From: Perkinsus chesapeaki
Taxonomy: Eukaryota > Perkinsozoa > Perkinsida > Perkinsidae
Reading direction: 5' to 3'
Assembly (NCBI GenBank): GCA_013115145.1
Contig: JAAPAO010000324.1
Span: 1 to 39,676 of the forward strand
DNA length: 39,676 bases
Shown here: one piece after another, positions 1 through 9,876 of the stretch
Numbering within the stretch: position 1 is the stretch's first letter
Layout of the letters: each line of letters opens with the position of its first letter
The notes under the pieces: model-generated
Databases searched by the model: none
What the model was told of the DNA's origin: nothing
Seen by the model: the letters and a program-made list of their open reading frames with translations, nothing else
Position numbers and translations under genes: made by a program

Positions 1-73
<73 letters not shown>
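1..73. repeat. (TTA)n microsatellite, left flank of the retrotransposon
   Basis: About 24 uninterrupted TTA units run from the window edge to about position 73. Read on the minus strand this is the (TAA)n tract directly after the 3' end of the retroelement. A matching tract lies at 3922-3960, so the element is bracketed by the same microsatellite. The tract is cut by the window edge, so its full length is unknown. Confidence 0.95.
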
Positions 74-3000
74 GTCGAACGCACAACAAAAAGTTGGTAA
101 GAATCTCAAAAAGAATAAGTCTCAAAGAGATTCAACCATCACTGCGGCATAAAGCAAACAGTGAGGCTGCAGTTCTTTTTATATTGCCACCTTAGGCCCA
201 CCCAGTACTCGTCGCAAGAGATGGATAGTACTAGTACTAGCAACTCTCTGACAAGTCTGAATGTTTAAACACCCCAATAATCCATCTTCAAGGATACGGG
301 GTAATGAACAGGTGACAGCACCCGTCACACCTATAACTACTGGTATTAATTTAATATTATAACCTCTGTACATCAACGCAAGCTCCTGTACCAATGCTTG
401 GTACTTATTTCTCTTTTCCCCTTCTTTTTTAACAACAGAATAATCAGCACACACAGATATTTCAATGATCAATACTAATTTACGAGAGTGTAATACAGCA
501 AGAATATCAGGACGGTAAAATTCCAACTTATGAGGAGTGTTTATGGGTTGATCCCAAAATAGATCTCCTTGAGTAACACTAATACAGGGTGGGCGACATA
601 CCCACCAATGGTTCTCAAATGGAACAGAGATAAGATCACAGCAGGTCTTGTAAACTAACTTACAGATACGGTTATGTCGATCGAAATACTCGGCATGGGC
701 AAGTACAGGACAATTAGAAACAATATGAAATAAAGTTTCTTTAGCAGTACCACAGAGCCTACAAAGCGGATCAGACTGTTCAATTGGAAAAGCCCGTGTA
801 GGGATCGACAAAGTACGCAGTGATATGACATCGGCTTCAACCTGCAAGGGAATAGCCGAGTTTTTCATCCAACCGAGAGTAGCCTTTACATCAAGACCAT
901 TACATTGTTCCTTAGAAATTTTCCTAAACCAATCAGCAGCAACAGACATACTATAAAAATGAGTTATTCTTTTTTGTTCTAAACATTTATTTAATATATC
1001 ATGAATATTACTATCACACGAGAGATGTTCATTATTTGTAATTAAATTAAGAGATTCTTTAATATTGTCCGAAGTATTAACTAGTTTATATAATGGATTT
1101 TTATTATCTAAATGTGGGATGAGATTAATCAGATTTTTACTAGCATATTCACCTATAGCAAAAGAAAATTTGCACCATGCATCTTCAATATTAACTAGAC
1201 CCCTACCACCCTTATCGCGAGATAAATATAAAATATCCGTAGAGGTTGTGTAACCATGACCATGAAATTGACGAAAGAGATTTCTTATTTCAGTATCTAA
1301 CTGTTTCGCTTGTGTTCGTTTTATTAAACCAACTTGAAGAGGATAATACACCACTGATATACACCAACTATTAATAGTTTTGATGACATTAGAGGCGGAA
1401 AGTTTCACACTCAAAACTTTCGCAATTCTACCTAATAAGATTTTCCTTGTATTGTTAAAAGCAAGCTGAGCATCAGGGAGCATATGTTGTGGTATTCCCA
1501 AATATTTATATCTTTCACCAGTTTCCAAATATTTCATGTCTATGAGTTCATCAGGCGTATCAGTAGGCTTATTTTCAATTGGAAAACCTCTAACAATATC
1601 AATCCATGCACATTTAGGCATTCCAAATTCTAATCCTGATGCCTCACCTACATTACAAGCAACCTTAACAAGTTTAGATAATTTTTTAGGATTTTCCGCA
1701 TATAATTTTAAGTCATCAACAAAGAGTAAATGCTCTAACTTATATGTCGGTTGTATTCTACCACCACAGCGATAACCAGCATCCACTCTTTGTAATGCAT
1801 AAGATATTGGTTGTACACTCAGTATAAATAAACAAGGAGATAATGTATCACCTTGGAATATTCCTCTATTGACTTTAACAACACCATTATCTAAAGGTCT
1901 ACCATCAATACTCATTTGTAAAGCCCAATTTTCCATACAATGACCAATAAAGTTTACTAACATTGGACCAATACCAAAATTTGTGAGCCATTTCAGAATC
2001 CATGAATGCGCCAAAGAATCAAAAGCTTTTTGAAAGTCTAACCACGCACAAGAGACTCTATGTAAAGAATTCCTAGCATGATGCATCAAGGCATGATCGA
2101 GTAATAATTGATGCGTGCAACCACGTTTACCCGCCCTACAACCAAGTTGATTCATAGAAAGAATATTATATTTCTCTAAATGTGACATTAGTTTGTTAGC
2201 TATGATTTTAGTTAATGCCTTATATAAACAACATAGACAGCTAATGGGCCGATAATCACAGGCACGTCTTTTAGTACCCTCACTAATTGGTTTTCCAATT
2301 AAGTGAGTGATTCCAGTATAAAACCAATCAGGAGCTTTTACTTTCATCGTAACTACATCAGAAAATACTTCAGCAATTTTTCCATAAACACCTGGAAGAA
2401 TTTTATACCAAAAGACTTTAATTTTATCTGGACCAGCTGCTTTCCATGAACCCATTTCCATGAATGCACTTTTTACTACCTCTCCAGTGATATTGATATC
2501 GGTTAATGTATTAATTCGTTTTCTATTTAAATCTGATATGTAATCTTGATACCAAGTCTCCGTGCTATACTCTTTGGTGTTTTTATGATCCCATATACTT
2601 TTCCAGAAATTAATTATCTCACCATCACTAGGGACATTGCTATAATCTGGTTGAATTTCTACATCATTATCACTAGCTAGGTCACGATGTAATTGTCTCT
2701 GGTCAGTTTTAACAAGCCTTTCTAGTTCTCTACGTTTTTCTTTATTATTCCATGCGTGAAGTTTCGCTGCTGTACTACGTAATTGAATTATTAATCTACC
2801 CTTTGCGTTCATTAATGCACTACGAGTTGAGCCATATTTCTTACGGATTTCACGAGTAACTAATTTTAACCTTGTTGGAACATTTTCAAATCTCTCTAAA
2901 TAAGCTGTTACTCTCCCTAAATCTCTTCGTATCTCCTTGACTTTTGATTCAAGTCTACGCTTCGCCGGCAACTTGCGCCTCTTACCTCGATTTGTGTTTC

Positions 3001-3920
3001 CCGAATTTATCTTACCCCTAATTGCCTCTACTATCACAGTAGCAGCGGCGTAAATGGCATCATTTATTGTTTTAATTGTTGGTTTCTCTCCACACGCCTC
3101 AATAACTTTATTTTCTATTATTTTGGCTAGAAGTTTCGCATCATTTTCACGACCTCTCAAGTCAGGAATTTTCCCCCTATCTTCGACATCTATATTCTTA
3201 ATCTCAGTAAGCTTATAGTCAAATTTTTCGATCAAAGCTCTATCTTCAATTAATCTAGGGTCTGGTGGAGCTTTTGGTCTCCCTCTTACTACCTGGATGC
3301 GTTCAGATTCTTCCATGAGATGTTCAATTTCCTGCTCAAATGTGTTATCCTCCATACTTATTATGTTAATAGTCTCGTCCACATCCGGGTTATTTGCTTC
3401 ATCTACATCATTATCATCGATATAATCATCATCTTCTTCATCATCAATAACGTCATTTTCATCAGTGTTGCTTCCAGCTTCGTTGTTGTCATTTCTGTCC
3501 TCATTGATTATCAACTCGTTCTCTCGGTTGATGATTATTGTGGCCGCCTCTCTCAATGTTTCATATTCACTCCTTTTAGTAAGTTGTCCAATATAGGCAA
3601 TAAGCTGGGTTCCCGTCCTTTGTATTGTGCTACATCTCATATTGAACTCTTTTTCAAGGTGGTCCTTCTTTGCTCCGCCTCCTCCAAATTTCTCCCAGTG
3701 AACCAAAGCCTCACATAGTATTCTTTTCTCAGCTGTTGTCCACTGGTGTCTAACATTGGTGGGCTCTATATAAGCAGCACCAATGTCTCCTCCATCATTG
3801 TCTGCCTCCATCCTCTGCGAATGTGAGAGGGTCAAGTCAGGCGGATCGCTTCCTTGGCGGCCGCAGGCTCGGCGTGGGGGCTGGCGGGCTGGCATTTAAG
3901 TCACCGGAAAAAAGGAAACC

Positions 3921-3921
<1 letters not shown>
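74..3921 (-). mobile_element. Non-LTR retrotransposon with restriction-like endonuclease (R2/R4/Dong-like), inserted in (TAA)n
   Basis: This is a complete-looking element of about 3.85 kb on the minus strand. It has a 5' leader of about 26 nt (3896-3921), one intact ORF (179-3895) and a 3' UTR of about 105 nt (74-178). There are no LTRs and no poly(A). Both ends abut TTA/TAA repeats, as expected if the element targets this microsatellite or is primed from it. Dong, of the R4 clade, is known to insert into TAA repeats, which makes that clade the natural comparison. The intact ORF suggests recent activity. The clade assignment is inference from domain order and needs a reverse-transcriptase tree. 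Confidence 0.85.
179..3895 (-). CDS. Retrotransposon polyprotein: Myb-like, reverse transcriptase, CCHC, restriction-like endonuclease
   Basis: This is a single intact 1238-residue ORF. Residues about 49-105 form a Myb/SANT-like DNA-binding segment starting QWTTAEKR. Residues about 120-180 are a very acidic linker. The reverse transcriptase lies at about 470-800. Its motif A is AWLDFQKAFD at 617-626 (catalytic Asp620), motif B is GIFQGDTLSP at 678-687, and motif C is FVDD at 725-728. A CX2CX8HX4C knuckle sits at 1045-1062. It is followed by a PD-(D/E)xK-type endonuclease core, with RPD at 1128-1130, Glu1145 and a downstream KKEGEKRNKYQ stretch. This order (DNA-binding N-terminus, RT, CCHC, RLE) is that of R2/R4-type elements, which nick target DNA and prime reverse transcription from the nick. 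I see no classical C2H2 zinc finger at the N-terminus. The start could be Met1 or Met29; nothing in the sequence decides between them. Confidence 0.9.
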   Translation of the reverse strand: MPARQPPRRACGRQGSDPPDLTLSHSQRMEADNDGGDIGAAYIEPTNVRHQWTTAEKRILCEALVHWEKFGGGGAKKDHLEKEFNMRCSTIQRTGTQLIAYIGQLTKRSEYETLREAATIIINRENELIINEDRNDNNEAGSNTDENDVIDDEEDDDYIDDNDVDEANNPDVDETINIISMEDNTFEQEIEHLMEESERIQVVRGRPKAPPDPRLIEDRALIEKFDYKLTEIKNIDVEDRGKIPDLRGRENDAKLLAKIIENKVIEACGEKPTIKTINDAIYAAATVIVEAIRGKINSGNTNRGKRRKLPAKRRLESKVKEIRRDLGRVTAYLERFENVPTRLKLVTREIRKKYGSTRSALMNAKGRLIIQLRSTAAKLHAWNNKEKRRELERLVKTDQRQLHRDLASDNDVEIQPDYSNVPSDGEIINFWKSIWDHKNTKEYSTETWYQDYISDLNRKRINTLTDINITGEVVKSAFMEMGSWKAAGPDKIKVFWYKILPGVYGKIAEVFSDVVTMKVKAPDWFYTGITHLIGKPISEGTKRRACDYRPISCLCCLYKALTKIIANKLMSHLEKYNILSMNQLGCRAGKRGCTHQLLLDHALMHHARNSLHRVSCAWLDFQKAFDSLAHSWILKWLTNFGIGPMLVNFIGHCMENWALQMSIDGRPLDNGVVKVNRGIFQGDTLSPCLFILSVQPISYALQRVDAGYRCGGRIQPTYKLEHLLFVDDLKLYAENPKKLSKLVKVACNVGEASGLEFGMPKCAWIDIVRGFPIENKPTDTPDELIDMKYLETGERYKYLGIPQHMLPDAQLAFNNTRKILLGRIAKVLSVKLSASNVIKTINSWCISVVYYPLQVGLIKRTQAKQLDTEIRNLFRQFHGHGYTTSTDILYLSRDKGGRGLVNIEDAWCKFSFAIGEYASKNLINLIPHLDNKNPLYKLVNTSDNIKESLNLITNNEHLSCDSNIHDILNKCLEQKRITHFYSMSVAADWFRKISKEQCNGLDVKATLGWMKNSAIPLQVEADVISLRTLSIPTRAFPIEQSDPLCRLCGTAKETLFHIVSNCPVLAHAEYFDRHNRICKLVYKTCCDLISVPFENHWWVCRPPCISVTQGDLFWDQPINTPHKLEFYRPDILAVLHSRKLVLIIEISVCADYSVVKKEGEKRNKYQALVQELALMYRGYNIKLIPVVIGVTGAVTCSLPRILEDGLLGCLNIQTCQRVASTSTIHLLRRVLGGPKVAI

Positions 3922-3960
<39 letters not shown>
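3922..3960. repeat. (TTA)13 microsatellite, right flank of the retrotransposon
   Basis: Thirteen TTA units end in TTAG, immediately before an exon of the host gene. The tract can be read as the 3' end of a host intron, with TTAG as acceptor, or as a run of Leu codons in frame with the following exon. It is the same repeat as at 1-73 and marks the other side of the retroelement insertion. Confidence 0.95.
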
Positions 3961-5486
3961 GGCTTATCTCGTCGAACATCACTAACACCACGAAGAGAGT
4001 CACCAATATGTCTTAGTCCAACATCAGCTAACCGTGAGGTCTTTGGCAAAGGGTAACATCATCATCAGCATCAGCATACAGCAGCCATATTTAGTTTCTC
4101 ACGTCATCGCCCTCCGCCGATCTCCAAAACACAATCACAAGCTCGTATTAGACCTCAGAGTCCAGGAGCACAACGAATGAGTATAATGCTTATTGTTGTT
4201 ACTTGTATAATCGTAACTCCATGTTGTTAGTGTCATCTGATGGTGTTAAATCATTGTTAACCCAAAGAGATGAGGAGAGAGGCAGCAGCAGCATTACCCA
4301 ACCATTAGATGACTGCCGCCGAACTACCCGTGTCATAGCATTGGCAGGAAGAAGGTCAAGTGGTGGAAGGAACTCAACAGCTGCCAACTTCGAAACCCCC
4401 ACACCATGTTTAAGGGTAGAAGCGGCATTAGCATACACCAACTTATATGATATAGCAGACATCCATCCGAACCTTTACACCAGACAATACGTATACATCC
4501 GCAACTCGGAGTCAGGTCAGTTTCGATACTCAACATAATGATAAGGCGTCTATCTCTCATCAACCCACCAAGGCTCAACAGGCAAGAGGAACAATCTACA
4601 TGCAGTGGGAAGGAGTGGGCATGGAGTATTTCAGGCACGAAAGAGACAACATAACCCCATTACTGGTGATACAGCATCAGTAGGCGACGATACATCAGCA
4701 CAGAACCGATCGGACTTTGTGGTATTCCCAGCGGCAATGGTTGCCAGCGTTCCTTTTGTATCGCCGGTCCCATTGAAGAGCAGAGGCCACTCGGCTGCTT
4801 TATCACAAAATAGGGTGGTAAGGGGAAAACTATTCAATAAGCATGCAGTTAGCCAACATCAGGAACATGGACCACGCGCCCCGTGGGATGATGGTAGACC
4901 TAAAGTGAACCCCAATGGTATATATCCGAGAAGTGGCAGTGAAAATGAGTAGGTTTTTGTTGTTGTTATAGATCTATTAGTATTGTTAATACCCTCAGTT
5001 GGCTTAAGAAGGCAGGTTACAGCCAAAGGAAGCATCATACAAAACAAAGAGCAAGTCTAGGACAACAACAACATGATGATGATGAGGCACAGACATCGCC
5101 TAAAATGGTATGCTTGGTGGTGCTGCTGCTGTTACGCCGTATTGATGACAAATGTCCTCAGAGAACACCATCTAAGAACAGCCCTATGAGAGTGAAAGAT
5201 ACGATGCAGCTTGAAGGGGAGTTACCAAAGGATGAAATCTATGCTAGTAGTAGCATACATACTTAATGTTGTTATTATTGTTGTGTCTTTAGATCCTCAA
5301 AGGCGTCACTTCAAGCAGCCTAAGACTGGTAGACCTTCGATGAGCCGAGAGTTTAAAAGACAGATATTCCCAAGTGAAGGGGTATCAACAACTTTACTAG
5401 ATGATGAGCCAATACTGCCTCCATCAATTATATCAATACGATATACCAACAAGTCACGCAGTTCCCCGCCTGCCCCATGGCGGTAA
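3961..5486 (+). CDS. Unrecognised basic, probably disordered protein; 5' part lost to or beyond the retrotransposon
   Basis: I do not recognise the product. Exons join in one frame through introns at 4053-4094 (42 nt), 4181-4230 (50), 4516-4605 (90, least certain), 4949-4998 (50), 5108-5161 (54) and 5247-5292 (46), ending at TAA 5484-5486. The translation is rich in Arg, Ser, Gln and Pro, with segments such as GQQQHDDDEAQTSPK and KQPKTGRPSMSREFKRQ. It has no membrane segment and no recognisable domain. The first visible exon starts right after TTATTATTAG, so the upstream exons must lie beyond the retroelement and outside the window. The exon chain is persuasive because stops just inside each intron are removed and the frame resumes. 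Expression and the true 5' end are unknown. Confidence 0.55.
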
Positions 5487-5694
5487 ACTGCTATTTAGTA
5501 GTAGTAGTATCATTCACCTTCATGCTTGTGCTACTCACTGATGTTCAACTAGTATGCTTGAATGGTTGTGTTATGAGTACGGAGCTCTGAACTATAGTGA
5601 CTACACAACAACAGCAATATAATAATAATGGAGCAATGTAAGTCACCACATGAATCGCTCTAGCTCTCCAGTAGCAGCCGATAGGAAGGGTCGT

Positions 5695-7137
5695 TCAGTG
5701 AAGATCAATAAGGACTAAACATGCAAACATCGTCAAATACGATACGTTAGTTATTAGCAAGTTCACTCTTACAATGAAGTTGATAGTTGCCATCCATCCA
5801 ACTGTACTGTAAAGCATCCATAATCCATCTTCACAACATGCATACACTAACAATACTGCCATAGCAGGAATGTTGAAATATCTTAACTCCAGCAGAGGTG
5901 ATGGCACCAAAGCTAAGAAGCAGCATAACCCAAAAACCCATACCTGATAAGTAATATATCTTAATAGAACAAACCACCAACTTACGGCAACTCGGTTATC
6001 TGTCTTATGGAAGAGCCTTTTCCCGACTGGGGAGTTTAAGGTACCACGGATAATGATAGCCACCGCAAATGGTATGATACCAAGCCTCACTACACGGTGA
6101 GTGAGGACATGTCGCCAGAGGTAGAATGTGAAATGACGATTGTCAGCCAGTAGAAATGGATGTGCAATGGTGCCAAACTGTAACATTATACTGCATATAG
6201 CTATAATAAAGGCATCAGTGAGGGGCTTTGGGGCTCTAATGGCATATCGGGCAATGCTTAGCCATACTATAGGCCCCATAAAGAAGGTTACTGTAAGTAT
6301 TAGGTAGGGGATCTGAGGAATGTTGGGTAACAAGGGTAACAACCAAAGGGCGCTACCTGAGCCCAATGCCATGATGCTACGTGATTCTCTTTATGGCCAA
6401 CAACTATTGAACCATTATATACAACGAATGCTATGAACCCTACACCAGTTAGGATATACGTCCACAGGGAGGCAACGACAGTAAGCAAATGATGGATATC
6501 AACTGAAGACGGAACAATGAGTAACATCAATACAAAGCAGCTTACCCTTTCGTGTCCTAATACATGGGAGAAGGCCTTCCACTAAGCAATGATATAGTGC
6601 CATACCAAATAACCATACAATATTAGTTTGACGGCAGAACACACTAATAGCACCAACTACGCCGGCTAGGATATATCGCCTATGAGCATGGAGATAAAGG
6701 GTTGCTAGAACTAATGCTGTAGAGGCAGTGTCTGTATAGTAAAGGTTGTTATAGAAGAAGCTAGTGGGATATAGCAACACTGTGAGGGTACGTAGTATCC
6801 GGTGTGATGGTGGGCCAAGACTCCATATAAAGAGACCAACAATGATGCTTATTATAGCTGTAGGCACAATGGATACAAACAGTCGGAGGTTGTTTACTGT
6901 ACAAGGTGCGTGAATTAAGCCGAGAGTGGCCATGGCCCAGAAGTAGAGACCTGGTAGAGTTGTTATATGATCGTCCCATTCAGCAAAGTTATGGCCATCA
7001 CAATAAACCTGTGTCTGTGGTATATGGAATATCTCATCCATGTAAGGCTTTGGGACATACTTATTAATAGCGCATGTTCCTATCAAACTCAGTGCCACCA
7101 CAGTTATGGTAGTAATGAGTACAGGGGCACTACTCAT
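5695..7137 (-). CDS. ALG10: ALG10-like dolichyl-P-Glc: Glc2Man9GlcNAc2-PP-dolichol alpha-1,2-glucosyltransferase
   Basis: This enzyme adds the last, terminal glucose to the lipid-linked oligosaccharide in the ER lumen, completing the N-glycan donor. There are three exons: 6546-7137, 6357-6502 and 5695-6312, with introns of 43 and 44 nt. Together they give 452 codons including TGA, or 451 residues, close to the usual family length. Family landmarks are the N-terminal YMDEIFHIPQTQVYC and WDDHITTLPGLY motifs after a first membrane helix, then VVGHKENH, then HPFLLADNRHFTFYLWR in the C-terminal third, with about ten hydrophobic helices throughout. It lies downstream of two other minus-strand membrane or Golgi-type genes. 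The 5' gap to the LicD-like gene is only about 120 bp. Confidence 0.92.
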
Positions 7138-7256
7138 AGGGGATAAAAACTATACAGCGATATGTAGTGATGAGGTAACTAGGGCACTAGTGGAAACACA
7201 ATAGGCAATTAGTATAGGATGAATTAACAGTACTTAATGGATATTATAGATGGAAA

Positions 7257-8799
7257 TCATAACAGTGCGTACTACCAATACATATAGTATACACTTTATC
7301 AGGACGAACACCATTTACAAATATTTCCATTATTTGAGCCCAAAGGGATCTTAAAACAGTTCGGAACACATACAGAAGAAGATACATATTAAATACTGCG
7401 AGTACAGTTGCTGATAGGTGGGGGTGATGAGGCGGACATTTAAGCCACATGAGGTTGAGAAGGATACCAACAACAGAGGATTGAAGACCACCTCTGAATA
7501 GAGCCAAGCAAAGGGCTGTGTAAAACCAATACGGTACTCTCTTATCATCCCATGAATCAGGGAACTCAATGAGAAGGTATCTAAGAAAGGGTAAAGGGCA
7601 CGGCAATGACTAGCTAGTTGTTACATAATAGCTAGACAATAGCCTAAAGGCCCTAGGTTGGAATAGGCCAGGAAACCCCATGGGAAGGGATGTATCTCTA
7701 GATTGGTGCCATACTCATAGCTGGAGAACAGTCTAGGGTTATGTGGTATAAGTACACCATTAACACCTGAGCAAACAGACGTTACGGAATGATTAAGATA
7801 TACCGGTACCAGCGAAGGTAGTGTTCTGCAAAGGTAGCAGAGCCTCCTCTGGGAATGTGTAATCATCTCTATCCCGTATCTAATACAGGATATAGTTACT
7901 ACTACTTAACCATTCATTGATTACTGTTACCCTCTCAAACCATTGTCGACCATCATGCTGCCAAGGGCGTAGTTTATCAGGAGTAACACGAGCATAGGAG
8001 AAGATATCGACACCAAAGCCTGTATCTTTATCTGCTACATGCCCCACCTACATATACAAGAATACTTATAATGGGGCAAATAGCTACCATTCTGCCATCA
8101 TCTCCTTCACAATCCACACCACAATCACATCCCATTTTATCGACTGAGTACTCTGGTCCCAGTAGCTCTGATACCTTACTGTACATATCATCATTACCAT
8201 TAGGGAATACATTAAGACATTCATCCTCCAGAAAACCTAATTATATGGTATCACCTTTCTTAACACTACATTATTATTACCAATATCAATGTCCATATCC
8301 CACGGTATAGGATTACCATTATGACGGATAAATCTAAAAGTAACCCTATACAATATAGTGAATGGGGGGTTATCTTACCCAATAAGGCAGCTAGATTCGA
8401 GGAATACGTCCAATCCTGCCTTCTCAAAGGCCCGTACCATAGCGGCATAGGTCTTGGTTAACGAGTCTAGCCTATCACGTTGAGTTAGACCTAATGTATC
8501 TTTATCTTCAACTTAATAAAATATTATTACCCTTATGGGCATACTCAGCATTGGTATGTGCTACTAGATGCTCATGACCACCAAATAGTACATGGTCTAT
8601 TGGGGCTGCATAGATAGCATCTTCCGAGGTTATACTAAACCACGGTGATTGTGATATATCTATTCAGGAGGGGTATGTATGGCATAGGCGTTGTATTACA
8701 TATTATTATTGATATCAATATTATATGAAGTGTTACCCGTAATGGTATAAAAGCAGTATGCTTTTCGCTTGACTGCAGTCGTGCTGTAGTATCAGACAT
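7257..8799 (-). CDS. LicD/fukutin-like nucleotidyltransferase-fold protein with C-terminal membrane helices
   Basis: I reconstructed about 382 residues from roughly ten exons with introns of about 40-51 nt. Residues 21-34 are a signal-anchor-like helix (LRVTLHIILISIII). Residues about 85-260 match the LicD/fukutin pattern: a conserved segment SSCLIGFIRHNGNPIPWDMD (109-128) whose acidic cluster continues to Asp130 (Asp126, Asp128, Asp130), VDIFSYARV (194-202), LLPLQNTTFAGV (234-245) and VLIPHNPRLF (248-257). Members transfer phosphocholine or, in fukutin/FKRP, ribitol phosphate onto glycans; the substrate here is unknown. After the domain come about three hydrophobic segments (about 281-296, 308-337, 348-364), reached through a 44-nt intron whose exon otherwise ends at TAA 7621. 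A last 47-nt intron would end the protein at TGA 7257-7259; without it the stop is at 7244. The C-terminal exons are less certain than the LicD core. Confidence 0.75.
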
Positions 8800-8983
8800 T
8801 ATTACTGATGGTGTTCGGCTATTAAGTTACCCTATCCCATACTAACACAACAGTTTAGTTGGTGGTAACATAATAGGGACATGAGTATGGCAGTCATGGA
8901 TCCTGTAATGTATTGCCTCTACCTGATGAAATACACCAATACACCCTACAACAAAGATGGATAAGTATTCAATCAATAAATTC

Positions 8984-9769
8984 TTAGGTAACTCCTTTCA
9001 CTGCCCCATTATAACCTTGAAATGCAGTAAAGGAAGCACCGCTGGTATGTTGTCCAGAGTGATCACTACTCCCTGATGACCGAGTGACACCTGTTGATAT
9101 GCTATCATGACTACGATCTGGTAGGATAGGATGCGACTCTATATTAGAGTAACGCTCCTGACTAGAGCAGTAGTCGTGGGAGGGATAATGTCTAGGATTA
9201 CCTTATACAGTATTATAGCAAATATAGGTATTGTGATATCTATCAATAATGCTGCTATTAAGGTTGAAGAGGCAAAGTTATTCCTATAATGGTAATAATA
9301 ATAGTATAACTGGTACTAGAGTAAACCTACCTAAAGGATGATGTCTCCTCTGTACCGCCACTGAAGAGAGGCTTGTTGTTTTTAAATACCCTCTCAAGGA
9401 ACATGATAAGATCAAATATCCACATACAAAAGAATGTTACAAGACCCCAGAACCTATTGATACACATACTATATAATAGGATGATATCGTTAATACATGA
9501 GATCTCCCATGTATGGTCCTCTACCACTGGCATAAGCCCATACACCACAGAAGGCTAATACTATTGTCCATACTCCACCAAATATATCCAGTATATATAA
9601 TCTACAGCATCCTAGACTAAACTGCAATATTATAAGGATTATCATGATAGGACGGGCTAAAAACGATGGCCGGGATGGACACCAATGCCGAAAGGGTGAT
9701 ACTACCTTTCTTGGCAAAATCCGTTGGCTCACCATTATCACGGCCAACAGCTGGTACTGGTATTACCAT
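8984..9769 (-). CDS. Small multi-pass membrane protein, unknown family
   Basis: ATG at 9767-9769 and TAA at 8984-8986. Exon joins (introns of about 61, 58, 47 and 44 nt) give a protein with a short polar N-terminus (MVIPVPAVGRDNGEPTDF). Three to four hydrophobic helices follow: one around YILDIFGGVWTIVLAFCGVW, one around FWGLVTFFCMWIFDLIMFL, and one around TLIAALLIDITIPIFAIILY. A Ser/Thr/His-rich cytosolic-type tail ends in SFTAFQGYNGAVKGVT. The layout resembles small tetraspan Golgi or vesicle proteins (TVP or COPI-associated type), but I see no diagnostic motif and do not assign it. The gene is followed on the same strand by the LicD-like gene about 180 bp downstream. The first intron is the least secure join. 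Confidence 0.6.
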
Positions 9770-9876
9770 TTAAACCTCCTAAAGTCTACAAGTGTAATAG
9801 TTAACAGAGACACAACAGTAGTGAATAGATAGGAAGCTATATTAAATAATAGAGGCATGCATATATTGAGTATCAT

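Noticed and set aside
3823-4056. Plus-strand ORF with 13 Leu as a gene start
   Set aside because: Its first half is antisense to the retrotransposon N-terminus and the Leu run is the TTA microsatellite; only the part after 3960 belongs to the host exon chain.
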